Shown here one piece after another: positions 18,767-28,805 of a DNA stretch of 64,000 nt. The stretch spans positions 434,001-498,000 of the forward strand of contig NZ_WMEU01000002.1 of the NCBI RefSeq assembly GCF_009856295.1. Direction: 5' to 3'. This stretch comes from Pontibacillus yanchengensis (GTDB lineage: Bacteria > Bacillota > Bacilli > Bacillales > BH030062). The position numbers were made by a program, and so were the translations under genes. The notes beneath the pieces were generated by a model. That model had not been told where the DNA came from, searched no databases, and saw only the letters and a list, made by a program, of their open reading frames with translations. Numbering within the stretch: position 1 is the first letter of the stretch; every line of letters starts with the position of its first letter.

Positions 18767-19624
18767 ATGTCTGCTGAAGTTATTTACGGAAGAGAGCTGG
18801 CAAATGATTTACGTGAGAGAATGAGACAAGAAGTATCACAGCTAAGTGAACAAGGTGTACATCCTAATTTAACTGTCATTATCGTAGGGGAAGACCCTGC
18901 TTCGTTATCTTATGTTCGTGGTAAAGAACGTGCTTCTCAGAAGATAGGAATGCAATCAAACCTTATGGAGCTCCCGGAGAGTACTTCGCATCAAGAACTA
19001 TTGAATCTTGTGGACTCATTAAATCATGACCAAGAAGTGCACGGTATTTTAGTACAATTACCTCTTCCTAGCCATATTAATGAAGATGAAGTAATAGAGG
19101 CCATTTCCCCCGGAAAAGATGTTGATGGCTTTCATCCAATCAACATTGGCCGAATGATGGCAGGTAAAGAAACCTTCCTTCCTTGTACACCTCTAGGTAT
19201 ATTAACAATGTTAGATGAAAAAGGAATAGAAATAGAAGGTAAACACGCTGTTGTATTAGGTAGAAGTCGCATTGTAGGAAAGCCTATTGGTCAAATGCTT
19301 TTGAATCGAAATGCCACGGTTACATACTGTCATTCGAAAACGAAACAAGTAGCTGATATCTTGAGACAAGCTGATATCTTAATTGTAGCTGTTGGAAAAC
19401 CTTCCTTTATTCAAGCTGATCAAATTAAAGAAGGTGCCGTCGTAATTGATGTAGGTGTGAACCGACTGGAGGATGGAACGCTCACGGGTGACGTTGATTT
19501 TGAATCTGCCCTAGAAAAGGCATCGTATCTAACTCCTGTCCCTAGAGGAGTAGGACCTATGACTATAACGATGCTTTTGCATAATACCATCAAAGCCGCG
19601 AAACAAATTCATAATGTAGAGTAA
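18767..19624 (+). CDS. folD: Bifunctional methylene-THF dehydrogenase / methenyl-THF cyclohydrolase
   Basis: Interconverts one-carbon folates for purine, thymidylate and formyl-Met-tRNA supply. 285 residues. Visible motifs: VGEDPASLSYVRGKERA with the catalytic Lys, VQLPLPSHINED, PCTPLGILTML, and the NADP-binding VVLGRSRIVGKPIGQML. Ribosome site TAGGGGG. Sits between nusB and xseA as in B. subtilis. Confidence 0.97.
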   Translation: MSAEVIYGRELANDLRERMRQEVSQLSEQGVHPNLTVIIVGEDPASLSYVRGKERASQKIGMQSNLMELPESTSHQELLNLVDSLNHDQEVHGILVQLPLPSHINEDEVIEAISPGKDVDGFHPINIGRMMAGKETFLPCTPLGILTMLDEKGIEIEGKHAVVLGRSRIVGKPIGQMLLNRNATVTYCHSKTKQVADILRQADILIVAVGKPSFIQADQIKEGAVVIDVGVNRLEDGTLTGDVDFESALEKASYLTPVPRGVGPMTITMLLHNTIKAAKQIHNVE

Positions 19625-19637
19625 AGGAGTTCTGATT

Positions 19638-20990
19638 GTGCAGGACCGTTATTTGACAGTATCGGCTTTAACGAAATACATTAAGCGGAAATTTGAATCA
19701 GATCCACATTTAACACAGGTTTGGTTGAAGGGTGAGATATCAAATTTTAAACATCATAGTCGTGGACATATGTATTTAACAATTAAAGATAACAAATCTC
19801 GAGTTAATGCAGTTATGTTTGCAGGAAATAACCGTTCGTTACAATTCACCCCTGAAAACGGTATGAATGTGTTAATACGTGGGGAAATTGGGGTTTATGA
19901 ACCAGTAGGTCAGTACCAGCTTTATATAAAGCAAATGGAGCCTGATGGTTTAGGTGCTCTGTACTTAGCTTATGAGGAATTGAAGAAAAAGTTATCTGGT
20001 GAAGGGCTATTTAATGAAGAGCGAAAAAAATCTTTACCATTGTACCCCAAATCGATCGCCGTTATTACATCTCCAACAGGTGCGGCGGTTCGTGACATCC
20101 TAACGACTCTCCAAAGGCGATATCCAATCGCTAATGTTTCTGTCTTTCCTGTTTTAGTACAAGGACAGAACGCAGCCGAATCTATAGTAAAAGCGTTAGA
20201 AAAAGTGAACAGTCTTGATAGACATGATGTTATAATAGCAGGTCGTGGTGGTGGATCGATTGAAGAGCTTTGGGCATTCAATGAAGAAATCGTTGCACGA
20301 GCTATTAGTACTTCCTCAATACCTGTTATTTCAGCAGTAGGACATGAAACTGATTTCACTATTAGTGACTTTGTAGCTGATTATCGTGCGCCTACGCCAA
20401 CTGGCGCAGCTGAAGTTGCAGTACCATCCCAATCAGAAATATCTAATAATATACATACGCTGCATAGAAGAATGCAAAGGGCAATTGATATGCATGTATC
20501 CCAACGTAAGGATCAACTCACACGAGTGAATAAATCTTATGCATTTCGTTACCCTGAACAAATGCTTCGTCAAAAAGAGCAGGAATTAGATCGGCTAATG
20601 GAGCAATTTCAAAAATCCAAGCAGAGTGCCATAGATGCTAAGAAAGATCACTTTAGTAGTGTGTTCAATCGTTTGAAACAACAACATCCTGAAATGGCTA
20701 GCAAGAGAGGAAAACAGGAATTAGAGGTAGCCACAAAGCGCTTGCAAAGAGGAATGCAACAACAAACGCAATCTAAAGCAAACGTATATAATCAATTATT
20801 AAATAAATTAACTCTTTTAAATCCACTTGAAATCATGAAGCGAGGCTTTGCTTTGCCTTTTAATGAACAAGGTGATGTAGTTAAATCGATTAAGGATGTA
20901 CAACCTGGAGACGCATTGCAAGTGAAAGTGAATGATGGTGTTTTAGATTGTCAAGTATGGGGTATGGAAGAGGAGGATAAGTATGAGTGA
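19638..20990 (+). CDS. xseA: Exodeoxyribonuclease VII large subunit
   Basis: Catalytic subunit of the single-strand DNA exonuclease, 450 residues. N-terminal OB-fold ([29 protein letters not shown]), central catalytic domain ([39 protein letters not shown]), then a long coiled coil (about 270-400). GTG start behind AAAGGAG. Ends 8 bases inside xseB. Confidence 0.96.
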   Translation: MQDRYLTVSALTKYIKRKFESDPHLTQVWLKGEISNFKHHSRGHMYLTIKDNKSRVNAVMFAGNNRSLQFTPENGMNVLIRGEIGVYEPVGQYQLYIKQMEPDGLGALYLAYEELKKKLSGEGLFNEERKKSLPLYPKSIAVITSPTGAAVRDILTTLQRRYPIANVSVFPVLVQGQNAAESIVKALEKVNSLDRHDVIIAGRGGGSIEELWAFNEEIVARAISTSSIPVISAVGHETDFTISDFVADYRAPTPTGAAEVAVPSQSEISNNIHTLHRRMQRAIDMHVSQRKDQLTRVNKSYAFRYPEQMLRQKEQELDRLMEQFQKSKQSAIDAKKDHFSSVFNRLKQQHPEMASKRGKQELEVATKRLQRGMQQQTQSKANVYNQLLNKLTLLNPLEIMKRGFALPFNEQGDVVKSIKDVQPGDALQVKVNDGVLDCQVWGMEEEDKYE

Positions 20991-21228
20991 AAATAATGAG
21001 CAAGTAGAAGAAGTGAGTTTTGAAGACGCTATGAAAAAGCTCGAAAATATAGTGGAGAAGCTGGAAGAAGGCGATGTACCATTAGAAAAAGCTATTACGT
21101 ATTACCAGGAAGGCATGAAGCTTTCAAAATTATGTAATGATAAGCTTGTAAATGTAGAAAAGCAGATGCAGGAAATTATGAATGAACAAGGCGAATTCGA
21201 ATCATTTTCTGTCCAGGAGGAAGAATAA
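20983..21228 (+). CDS. xseB: Exodeoxyribonuclease VII small subunit
   Basis: 81-residue helical partner of XseA. Typical sequence [20 protein letters not shown] and [15 protein letters not shown]. The start overlaps the xseA stop, and the ribosome site AGAGGAGG lies inside xseA. Confidence 0.95.
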   Translation: MSENNEQVEEVSFEDAMKKLENIVEKLEEGDVPLEKAITYYQEGMKLSKLCNDKLVNVEKQMQEIMNEQGEFESFSVQEEE

Positions 21229-21229
21229 C

Positions 21230-22114
21230 GTGACGCAAGCTTTACAAACGTATATGAAGGACAAGGTTGAACTAATTAATCAACAATTAGAGCAATTCAT
21301 ATATGCTATGCAAATTCCTGAACGCCTTCAAGACTCTATATTGTATTCCTTACGAGCAGGTGGAAAGCGAATCCGTCCAATACTAATGCTTGCTGCGAGT
21401 GAGGCTTATGGAGGTCAGGATAATCGAGCAATTTCTGTTGCTTGCGCCGTAGAGATGATTCACACGTACTCTTTAATTCATGATGATTTGCCTGCGATGG
21501 ATGATGATGATACTCGCCGTGGACAGCCAACGAACCATAGACAATATGATGAAGCAACAGCCATTTTAGCTGGAGACGGTTTGTTAACAACAGCATTTTA
21601 TAGCATTACTAATAATGAGAGGTTGACTGATTCAGAAAAAGCTTATTTAGTTAAAGAGCTGGCTAAAGCGAGTGGCCCTGAAGGTATGGTAGCAGGACAG
21701 ATGTTAGATATGGAAGGAGAGAATCGCACATTAACTTTAGAGGAACTAGAGGCAATTCATCGTAGGAAAACAGGTGAATTATTACGATTCTCTGCTGTAG
21801 CAGGCGCTTTTATTGGAGGAGCGAATGCACAACAATTAGAAGAAATCGAAACGTATGCCAATTATCTTGGACTGTTGTTTCAAATTCAAGATGATATCCT
21901 CGATGTTATTGGTGATGAACAACATATCGGTAAACCTGTTGGAAGTGATCAAACAAACCAAAAAAGTACATATCCTCAACTTCTAGGTCTTCAAGGGGCT
22001 TTAGAGCAAAAGGAACACTATGCTCTGAAAGCAAAGCAGTCTCTACAAAAAGCAGGTGTAGATAGTAGCTATCTGGAGGATATCATTGACTATATTAGTA
22101 ATAGATACAAATAA
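21230..22114 (+). CDS. ispA: Farnesyl diphosphate synthase (polyprenyl synthetase)
   Basis: Condenses isopentenyl diphosphate with allylic diphosphates to farnesyl diphosphate, feeding quinone and bactoprenol synthesis. 294 residues. First aspartate-rich motif DDLPAMDDDDTRRG and second DDILD (FQIQDDILDVIGD) are present, with GGKRIRP at the substrate pocket. GTG 21230 follows AGGAGG within the xseB end and is one base after its stop. Directly upstream of the OLE RNA and dxs, so two isoprenoid genes flank the RNA. Confidence 0.95.
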   Translation: MTQALQTYMKDKVELINQQLEQFIYAMQIPERLQDSILYSLRAGGKRIRPILMLAASEAYGGQDNRAISVACAVEMIHTYSLIHDDLPAMDDDDTRRGQPTNHRQYDEATAILAGDGLLTTAFYSITNNERLTDSEKAYLVKELAKASGPEGMVAGQMLDMEGENRTLTLEELEAIHRRKTGELLRFSAVAGAFIGGANAQQLEEIETYANYLGLLFQIQDDILDVIGDEQHIGKPVGSDQTNQKSTYPQLLGLQGALEQKEHYALKAKQSLQKAGVDSSYLEDIIDYISNRYK

Positions 22115-22131
22115 ATAAGTGCATATGCTGA

Positions 22132-22160
22132 TTGAGTAAATCTAGATAATATGATATATT
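22132..22160 (+). promoter_or_regulatory. Candidate sigma-A promoter of the OLE RNA
   Basis: TTGAGT at 22132-22137, a 17-base spacer, and TATATT at 22155-22160. This places transcription start near 22167-22172, matching the 5' end of the RNA closing stem. Confidence 0.6.
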
Positions 22161-22171
22161 TATATTACAAA

Positions 22172-22774
22172 TCAGGATGGTGCAGTATTCTAGTCGGCCC
22201 TCTGATTCTGAAGGCGGGCCTAAAAATCCGCCAAAGGGCACATCGATGAAGTTCCTTGTGTTGGCTTGAGGCGCCCAGCCTTGGGTCGATGCTGGGAGTT
22301 AAGGTTGCGGGGCGATCCACAATGGCATGTGGGCGTTGACCCTGCTTCCGCGGAGGCCCAATATCGTAGGAGGCTGTTCTCATACGTCTGCTATGAATTG
22401 GGGTATGAACCTGTGAGGTTGTTTTTGGGAAGATAATCCACAGCGTAGCCTGCCTTGAGTGGCACTGAGGGGATTATGGTTCATAAACATTCATCTATAT
22501 GGCCAATAGATGGATGTTTACACCGCCATATGAAATCAGCGCTGCAAAAGAGGCTAGGGATCGGTCAAAGGCTGTCGAGGAAATCTCCTAGACTGTTCTG
22601 ATGGACACCTAAGAGGGATTATAGTGCGGACTAAGTGGCAATCCAGTCTAGTTTCTGGTGACGGAGCTAAGGCAGATTTAAAGGGGAACCGCCGTTGTGG
22701 CAACACTCGGTATCTGCTTGGGAAAACCTACTGGACCTAAGCCGCAGTTTTAATCTTTTAGGTGACCATCCTGA
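22172..22774 (+). ncRNA. ole: OLE RNA (ornate, large, extremophilic RNA)
   Basis: About 600 bases of GC-richer, ORF-free DNA between ispA and oapA/dxs, the known location of OLE RNA in Firmicutes. The ends TCAGGATGGT (22172-22181) and ACCATCCTGA (22765-22774) form a perfect 10-bp closing stem. The size fits the roughly 600-nt class. Immediately downstream is the gene for OapA, the OLE-associated membrane protein. Established work links OLE ribonucleoprotein to membranes, cold and alcohol tolerance, and magnesium homeostasis. I identified it from context, length and remembered sequence character, not a covariance search. Confidence 0.93.
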
Positions 22775-22824
22775 AATACATAACGAAAAAATTCTTATTT
22801 GAAATGAATATAGAGGTTTATCTA

Positions 22825-23424
22825 ATGAAAACACAGTTCAAGAAATCGATAAAATTTAGTTTAGGTATTGCCGTTATCACGTTCGTGTTAGCGGCTATTT
22901 TTTCAATTTTTTCAACTTACCTTTTAGACGATGTTTATTATCTAATTGGAATTGTAATTGTTTTTACAATTGTATTTATCGGAGTGATATCTGATATGCT
23001 AGGAATTGCTGCTACAGCAGCAGATGAAGTTCCATTCCACGCAATGGCAGCTGAAAAAGTAAACGGTTCCAAACAAGCTATTAATATTGTGAGAAATGCT
23101 GATCGGTTCGCTAGTTTTTGTAACGATGTTATTGGAGATATTGCAGGAGTTATTAGTGGAACGGCTTCAGCCATAGTTGTACTACGTATTACTTTTATGC
23201 TTGGACAATCCGATGGCTCTACATTACAATTCGTGATTTCCGTCATATTTACAAGTATTGTTGCAGCTATGACGGTAGGTGGCAAAGCGTTAGGGAAATA
23301 CTTTGCAATTCACAACTCTACAAGTATTATATTCTTTGCAGCTCGTGTCATATCTCTGATTGAGCGGAAATTAAAGGTAACCATTCTTCCTGTGGAGAAA
23401 AAGACCTCCAGAAATTCTCGATGA
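22825..23424 (+). CDS. oapA: OLE-associated membrane protein OapA
   Basis: Integral membrane protein of 199 residues that, in studied species, binds OLE RNA and brings it to the membrane. About four hydrophobic segments (about 11-32, 38-58, 110-128, 133-155). A conserved-looking polar block ADEVPFHAMAAEKVNGSKQA and NADRFASFCNDVIGD lies between the second and third. ATG 22825 is 7 bases after GAGGT; the ORF extends upstream into the RNA but that part is not used. It ends 15 bases before dxs. Resembles DUF21-type transporters. Confidence 0.9.
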   Translation: MKTQFKKSIKFSLGIAVITFVLAAIFSIFSTYLLDDVYYLIGIVIVFTIVFIGVISDMLGIAATAADEVPFHAMAAEKVNGSKQAINIVRNADRFASFCNDVIGDIAGVISGTASAIVVLRITFMLGQSDGSTLQFVISVIFTSIVAAMTVGGKALGKYFAIHNSTSIIFFAARVISLIERKLKVTILPVEKKTSRNSR

Positions 23425-23439
23425 AGGCGAGTGAATCAA

Positions 23440-25332
23440 ATGGATTTAGAACGAATTGAAGATCCAACATTTCTGAAAAACTATTCAAACGAAGAGTTAG
23501 AAAACTTAGCAGCATCTATAAGAACATTTTTAATTGAAAAATTGTCCGTTACGGGTGGTCATCTTGGTGCGAATCTTGGGGTTGTAGAGCTAACATTGGC
23601 TCTACATAAAGTGTTTGATAGCCCTACAGATAAGCTGCTTTTTGATGTGGGACATCAGTCTTATATTCATAAAATACTTACTGGACGGACAAGCCAATTT
23701 GACACGTTAAGACAGTATAAAGGTCTGTGTGGTTTCCCAAAGCGCAACGAGAGTGAGCATGATGTTTGGGAAACTGGTCATAGTTCAACTTCCTTATCTG
23801 CAGCGATGGGTATGGCAATTGCTCGTGATATGAAAGGGGAAGACCACTCCATCTTGCCTATCATTGGTGATGGTGCATTAACAGGTGGTATGGCGCTAGA
23901 AGCTCTTAATCATATTGGTGACGAAAAGAAAAACATCATTGTGATCCTAAATGATAATGAAATGTCGATTGCTCATAATGTTGGTGCACTTCACAATGTC
24001 CTCGGTCGGATGCGTAGTGCAAGTAAATACCATTGGGTAAAAGATGAAATGGAATGGCTTCTGAAACGCATTCCAGCTGTAGGTGGAAAATTAGCAACAG
24101 CAGCAGAACGGGTAAAGGATACAATGAAGTACTTTATGGTACCAGGTATGTTCTTTGAAGAATTAGGCTTTACTTATTATGGACCAGTGGATGGCCATAA
24201 TTTCGAGGATCTACTAGAAAACCTTCAGTATGCCAAGAAAACAGAAGGACCAGTATTAATTCATATGATGACCCAAAAAGGAAAAGGTTATCATGCAGCT
24301 GAAAATGATCAAAAAGATAAATGGCATGGAGTAGGACCTTATAAAATCGAGTCAGGGGAGAAAATCAAACCGACAGATGCCCCGCCTGCTTGGAGTGAAG
24401 TCATTAGTGAGACTGTCCGCAAGAAAGCGAGAACCGATAATCGAATTGCTGTTATTACTCCAGCGATGATTCTTGGTTCTAAGCTTGAAAAATTCGGAGA
24501 GGAATTCCCTGATCGTTTATTTGATGTGGGGATTGCAGAACAACATGCTACTACCTTATCTGCTGGTTTAGCAACGCAAGGTATGAAACCTTTCTTAGCG
24601 ATTTACTCAACCTTTTTACAGCGTGCCTATGACCAATTGATTCACGATGTTTGCCGACAAAATTTAAATGTTACATTTGGGGTTGATCGTGCAGGGTTAG
24701 TTGGTGCTGATGGGGAGACGCATCAAGGTGTATTTGACGTATCTTTCCTTCGAGCACTGCCTAATATGGTTTTAATGATGGCGAAGGATGAAAATGAAGG
24801 TCAGCATTTAGTTCATACAGCACTAGAATACAATGATGGGCCTGTTGCCATTCGTTACGCACGAGGAAATGGACTTGGTGTTCCTATGGATGAAGAACTT
24901 AAGACAATTCCTATTGGTTCTTGGGAAGTATTAAAAGAAGGATCACAAGTCGCTATCCTCACGTTTGGTACAACCATTTCCATGGCATTAGAAGCGAGTA
25001 AGCAATTAGAAAAGCAAGGAATATCTGCTAAAGTTATCAATGCAAGATTTATTAAACCAATGGACGAATCAATGTTACACGACTTAATGCGTCAAGGTAT
25101 GCCAATATTAACGATTGAGGAAGCCATATTAAAAGGTGGATTTGGTAGTGGTGTTCTTGAATTTGCTGAGGAACAAGAATATTATGATCAAGCCATTGAC
25201 CGAATGGGAATACCTGATAAGTATATTGAGCATGGAAGTGTGCCAGAGTTATATGAAGAGATTGGACTTACTAAACAAGAAATTCAAAACAAAGTGAAAA
25301 ATTTACTACCTGAAAAAAAGCAAAGGGCTTGA
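23440..25332 (+). CDS. dxs: 1-deoxy-D-xylulose-5-phosphate synthase
   Basis: Thiamine-diphosphate enzyme for the first step of the MEP isoprenoid pathway, from pyruvate and glyceraldehyde-3-phosphate. 630 residues. Visible motifs include [15 protein letters not shown], the thiamine-binding [18 protein letters not shown] with ILNDNEMSI, and in the second half [10 protein letters not shown] and [18 protein letters not shown] 23440 is chosen over GTG 23431 because the family begins MDL and AAGGCGAG lies just upstream. Its position after oapA couples OLE RNA to an isoprenoid operon. Confidence 0.96.
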   Translation: MDLERIEDPTFLKNYSNEELENLAASIRTFLIEKLSVTGGHLGANLGVVELTLALHKVFDSPTDKLLFDVGHQSYIHKILTGRTSQFDTLRQYKGLCGFPKRNESEHDVWETGHSSTSLSAAMGMAIARDMKGEDHSILPIIGDGALTGGMALEALNHIGDEKKNIIVILNDNEMSIAHNVGALHNVLGRMRSASKYHWVKDEMEWLLKRIPAVGGKLATAAERVKDTMKYFMVPGMFFEELGFTYYGPVDGHNFEDLLENLQYAKKTEGPVLIHMMTQKGKGYHAAENDQKDKWHGVGPYKIESGEKIKPTDAPPAWSEVISETVRKKARTDNRIAVITPAMILGSKLEKFGEEFPDRLFDVGIAEQHATTLSAGLATQGMKPFLAIYSTFLQRAYDQLIHDVCRQNLNVTFGVDRAGLVGADGETHQGVFDVSFLRALPNMVLMMAKDENEGQHLVHTALEYNDGPVAIRYARGNGLGVPMDEELKTIPIGSWEVLKEGSQVAILTFGTTISMALEASKQLEKQGISAKVINARFIKPMDESMLHDLMRQGMPILTIEEAILKGGFGSGVLEFAEEQEYYDQAIDRMGIPDKYIEHGSVPELYEEIGLTKQEIQNKVKNLLPEKKQRA

Positions 25333-25338
25333 GGACGA

Positions 25339-26151
25339 ATGCCAAAGAAAGTTAGATTAGATACTCTTCTCGTAGAACGAGGACTCGTGGAAACAAGAGA
25401 GAAAGCTAAGCGAACCATAATGGCTGGCTTAGTTTTTTCTGAAAATATGAAGATGGACAAACCTGGAGTAAAAGTTGATGAAGAACTCCCTTTACATGTT
25501 AAGGGAAAAGCAATACCTTATGTGAGTCGGGGCGGACTAAAGTTAGAGAAAGCCATTCACACTTTTCAACTTAATGTAAAGGATAAAATATTAATTGATA
25601 TAGGATCATCAACGGGTGGTTTTACAGATTGTGCTCTTCAAAATGGTGCAAAAAAGAGTTACGCTATCGATGTAGGCTACAATCAGCTAGACTGGAAGCT
25701 CCGTAATGATGAGAGGGTTATTGTCATGGAAAGAACCAATTTCCGTTACGTAACCGCAGAAGACCTAAAAGAAGGAGCTCCTAACCTTGCATCCATAGAT
25801 GTTTCCTTTATATCTTTAAAATTAATTCTCCCTGTTTTAGCTACTTTACTGGAAAAGGACGGCGATGTTGTTACATTGATAAAGCCTCAGTTCGAAGCCG
25901 GAAGGGAACAAGTAGGTAAGAAGGGGATTATTAGAGATGCCAAAGTGCATAAGCAAGTGTTGCAGGATATTTTACAATTTGCAGTCTCCAAAGGTTATGT
26001 AGTTGAAAATATTACATATTCCCCCATCACAGGAGGAGATGGAAATATAGAATTCTTAGCGCATTTACGTATGAGTACAACTGGAGAAGGGATGTTCCAG
26101 CCAAACGTAGAAGTAGAACGTGTGGTACAGGAAGCTCATAATGCTCATTAA
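25339..26151 (+). CDS. yqxC: TlyA-family rRNA methyltransferase / hemolysin-like protein YqxC
   Basis: 270 residues: N-terminal S4 RNA-binding domain (about 3-65, RLDTLLVERGLVETREKAKR) followed by an FtsJ-like SAM methyltransferase domain (about 70-250; DIGSSTGGFTDCAL is the SAM motif, then SIDVSFISLKLILP). TlyA homologues 2'-O-methylate 16S/23S rRNA; the activity of Bacillus members is less certain. Six bases after dxs. A terminator separates it from argR. Confidence 0.9.
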   Translation: MPKKVRLDTLLVERGLVETREKAKRTIMAGLVFSENMKMDKPGVKVDEELPLHVKGKAIPYVSRGGLKLEKAIHTFQLNVKDKILIDIGSSTGGFTDCALQNGAKKSYAIDVGYNQLDWKLRNDERVIVMERTNFRYVTAEDLKEGAPNLASIDVSFISLKLILPVLATLLEKDGDVVTLIKPQFEAGREQVGKKGIIRDAKVHKQVLQDILQFAVSKGYVVENITYSPITGGDGNIEFLAHLRMSTTGEGMFQPNVEVERVVQEAHNAH

Positions 26152-26173
26152 GGATATAGGAGTTGAACAAATT

Positions 26174-26199
26174 GGAGCTACATTTGTGGCTCCTTTTTT
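26174..26199 (+). terminator. Terminator after yqxC
   Basis: GGAGCTACA pairs with TGTGGCTCC (one G-T pair) around TT, followed by T6. Confidence 0.8.
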
Positions 26200-26289
26200 C
26201 AAGAATAAAGAAATGTAAGTCTTTTGCCTATCTTTAAAAACCGTCACTTTTTTATCAGGGGAAACAGGGCTGAAATGAGGGAGATAAAT

Positions 26290-26739
26290 ATGAATAAGGG
26301 ACAACGACATATAAAAATTAGAGAACTTATTGCTGAGAATGATATTGATACTCAAGATGAGCTTGTTGATCGCCTGAAAAACTTAGGTTATAACGTAACT
26401 CAGGCTACAGTATCACGTGATATCAAAGAGCTACACTTAGTAAAAGTTCCTACTGTTGAGGGGCGCTATAAATATAGTTTGCCCGCTGACCAGCGATTTA
26501 ATCCTTTTGAAAAATTGAAGCGACTTATGATTGATGCGTTTGTACGCATTGATACAGCAGGCCATTTTATTGTAATGAAAACTCTTCCTGGTAACGCCAA
26601 CGCTATTGGTGCATTAGTTGACAACCTGGATTGGGATGAAATTCTCGGAACAATTTGTGGCGATGATACGTGTCTTATTATTTGTCGTTCTGAGCAGGAT
26701 AGTCTGGATATTCGTGATCGCTTTCTAGATATGCTGTAA
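26290..26739 (+). CDS. argR: Arginine repressor ArgR/AhrC
   Basis: Hexameric arginine-sensing regulator of arginine synthesis and catabolism, 149 residues, same length as B. subtilis AhrC. N-terminal winged helix ([34 protein letters not shown]) and C-terminal arginine-binding domain with [17 protein letters not shown] 26290 follows GAGGGAG; the upstream extension crosses the terminator and is rejected. Confidence 0.96.
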   Translation: MNKGQRHIKIRELIAENDIDTQDELVDRLKNLGYNVTQATVSRDIKELHLVKVPTVEGRYKYSLPADQRFNPFEKLKRLMIDAFVRIDTAGHFIVMKTLPGNANAIGALVDNLDWDEILGTICGDDTCLIICRSEQDSLDIRDRFLDML

Positions 26740-26767
26740 ACACTACGAAAAGTTGAGGTGCTAGCTT

Positions 26768-28501
26768 GTGTTAGCTGAATTATCCATTAAGGATTTTGCT
26801 ATAATAGATGAAGTGTCCATAACGTTTCGTGAGGGATTAACTGTATTAACAGGTGAAACTGGAGCAGGTAAATCAATCATCATTGATGCAATTCAATTGC
26901 TGACTGGAGGAAGAGGTTCTGCTGAGTTTGTTCGTTATGGCACAAAGAAAGCTGAAATTGAAGGACTGTTTTTCTTAGAGGACCATCAACATAGTGCTTA
27001 TGAAAAAGCAGAGACGTTTGGTGTAGAAATATCAGAAGATGGAATGCTCGTTTTAAATCGTACCATTAGTGCTAATGGGAAGAGTATCTGTCGAGTTAAC
27101 GGTAAGTTAGTGACATTAGCTATACTTCGGGAGTTTGGGCAAACGCTTATTGATATACATACTCAGCATGAAACTCAATCCTTAATGGATGTAGATCGCC
27201 ATATTGAGTTATTGGATTTATACGATCGACAAACCATCTTGCAAGCCAAGGAAGATTATCGAAAGCTATATAAACAATTTGAATCATTAAAAAAGCGACA
27301 TAAAGAATTAAGTGAAAATGAGCAAGAAATGGCCCAGCGACTTGATTTGCTTGAATTTCAATATAATGAACTTCAAGAGGCGAATCTTTCTCCAGGAGAA
27401 GATGAGCAATTAACGGAAGAACGAAATCGTATGGCCAATTATGAAAAGATATATAAAGGATTAAATGATGCCTATCATGCTTTACATGGTGAACAAAAAG
27501 CATTAGATTGGCTATCGCTAGCTCTATCTTCACTCGAAAATGCCAATGATTACGATGATGATATTGCATCCAAAGCAGAGGAGCTCTCCAATCATTATTA
27601 CTTAGTGGAGGAACTATCTTATAGCCTTCGTACTCAATTAGAGGGATTAGAGTATAACGAAGAAGAACTTGATTCAATTGAATCTAGATTGAATGAAATC
27701 AATCGTTTAAAGAAAAAATATGGCCAATCCGTAGATGAAATCTTAGAGTATGCAGCAAAAATTGAAGATGAGATTGATCAAATCAAATATAAAGACACCC
27801 ACGTAGAGAAATTAGAACAAGAGTTAAAAGAAAAAGGAGAAGATGTTGCATTAGAAGCTAAACATCTTCATGACATTCGAGCTAAGGCTGCGGAGAACTT
27901 GAAAGACGATATCCACCATGAATTAAAGGATCTTTATTTAGAAAAAGCAGCCTTTAGTGTTGATTTTTCCAAAACAAATGGCAATGCGAACGATCCATTA
28001 GTGAATGGTCATCCGATAAAAATGGGGAAAAATGGATACGATTTAGTTAAGTTTTTGATTACAACTAATCCGGGAGAACCACTGAAGGATATTCACAAAG
28101 TAGCCAGTGGTGGTGAATTATCCAGAATCATGCTAGCTCTAAAACGCACATTTTCTCAGCACCAAGGTGTAACTTCTGTGATTTTTGACGAAGTTGATAC
28201 AGGTGTGAGTGGTCGTGTTGCACAAGCAATCGCGGAGAAAATTCATGGAATTTCCTCTTCTTCTCAAGTATTGTGTATTTCCCATTTACCACAGGTAGCC
28301 GCAATGGCTGATACACATCTGTATATTAAAAAAGATGTACAAGATGATCGAACCAAGACTATTGTAGACGAACTGTCTGAGCCAAGTAAAATTGAAGAGC
28401 TTGGAAGAATGATAAGTGGAGCAGAAATGACAGAAACTACGAAGATTCATGCAAAAGAGCTCTTAGACTTAGCTGAAAAGTACAAACATCAATCTGCTTA
28501 A
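26768..28501 (+). CDS. recN: DNA repair protein RecN
   Basis: SMC-like ATPase acting early in double-strand-break repair, 577 residues. Walker A GETGAGKSIIIDAI near residue 30, long central coiled coils (about 150-370), C-terminal signature SGGELSRIMLALK and Walker B VIFDEVDTGVSGR. GTG start. Follows argR by 28 bases as in B. subtilis; ends in a terminator. Confidence 0.97.
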   Translation: MLAELSIKDFAIIDEVSITFREGLTVLTGETGAGKSIIIDAIQLLTGGRGSAEFVRYGTKKAEIEGLFFLEDHQHSAYEKAETFGVEISEDGMLVLNRTISANGKSICRVNGKLVTLAILREFGQTLIDIHTQHETQSLMDVDRHIELLDLYDRQTILQAKEDYRKLYKQFESLKKRHKELSENEQEMAQRLDLLEFQYNELQEANLSPGEDEQLTEERNRMANYEKIYKGLNDAYHALHGEQKALDWLSLALSSLENANDYDDDIASKAEELSNHYYLVEELSYSLRTQLEGLEYNEEELDSIESRLNEINRLKKKYGQSVDEILEYAAKIEDEIDQIKYKDTHVEKLEQELKEKGEDVALEAKHLHDIRAKAAENLKDDIHHELKDLYLEKAAFSVDFSKTNGNANDPLVNGHPIKMGKNGYDLVKFLITTNPGEPLKDIHKVASGGELSRIMLALKRTFSQHQGVTSVIFDEVDTGVSGRVAQAIAEKIHGISSSSQVLCISHLPQVAAMADTHLYIKKDVQDDRTKTIVDELSEPSKIEELGRMISGAEMTETTKIHAKELLDLAEKYKHQSA

Positions 28502-28529
28502 AAGCTGCCTACTTTGGCAGCTTTTTTTT
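28501..28529 (+). terminator. Terminator of recN
   Basis: AAAGCTGCC pairs with GGCAGCTTT followed by a T run. The remaining stretch to spoIVB (28530-28792) holds nothing else I can identify; a sigma-G promoter for spoIVB is expected there. Confidence 0.9.
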
Positions 28530-28805
28530 ATCAGTAAAGTATATAAGTTGGTTGCTCTTACAACATGTCTACCTAAAAAGCCTAGAACCTTGAAATCACT
28601 TGCTCATTTTATATGTGTTCATATCTTTACCAATGTACAAATTACCCCATTTATCCTGATAGAAGTCCATTATTGCTGACTAAAAACATTAAAGGAAATG
28701 TTACCTTGTTTTTCTCAAGTTTGCAGTGTTTAAAACCGTCACATTAAGGTCACATTATGAATACAGACAAAGAAATAATTAAGAAATGGGTTAGGAGCGA
28801 GGAGA

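Noticed and set aside
22165..22383. 72-codon minus-strand ORF over the OLE region
   Set aside because: The region is a structured RNA; the ORF has no ribosome site and reads across RNA stems.
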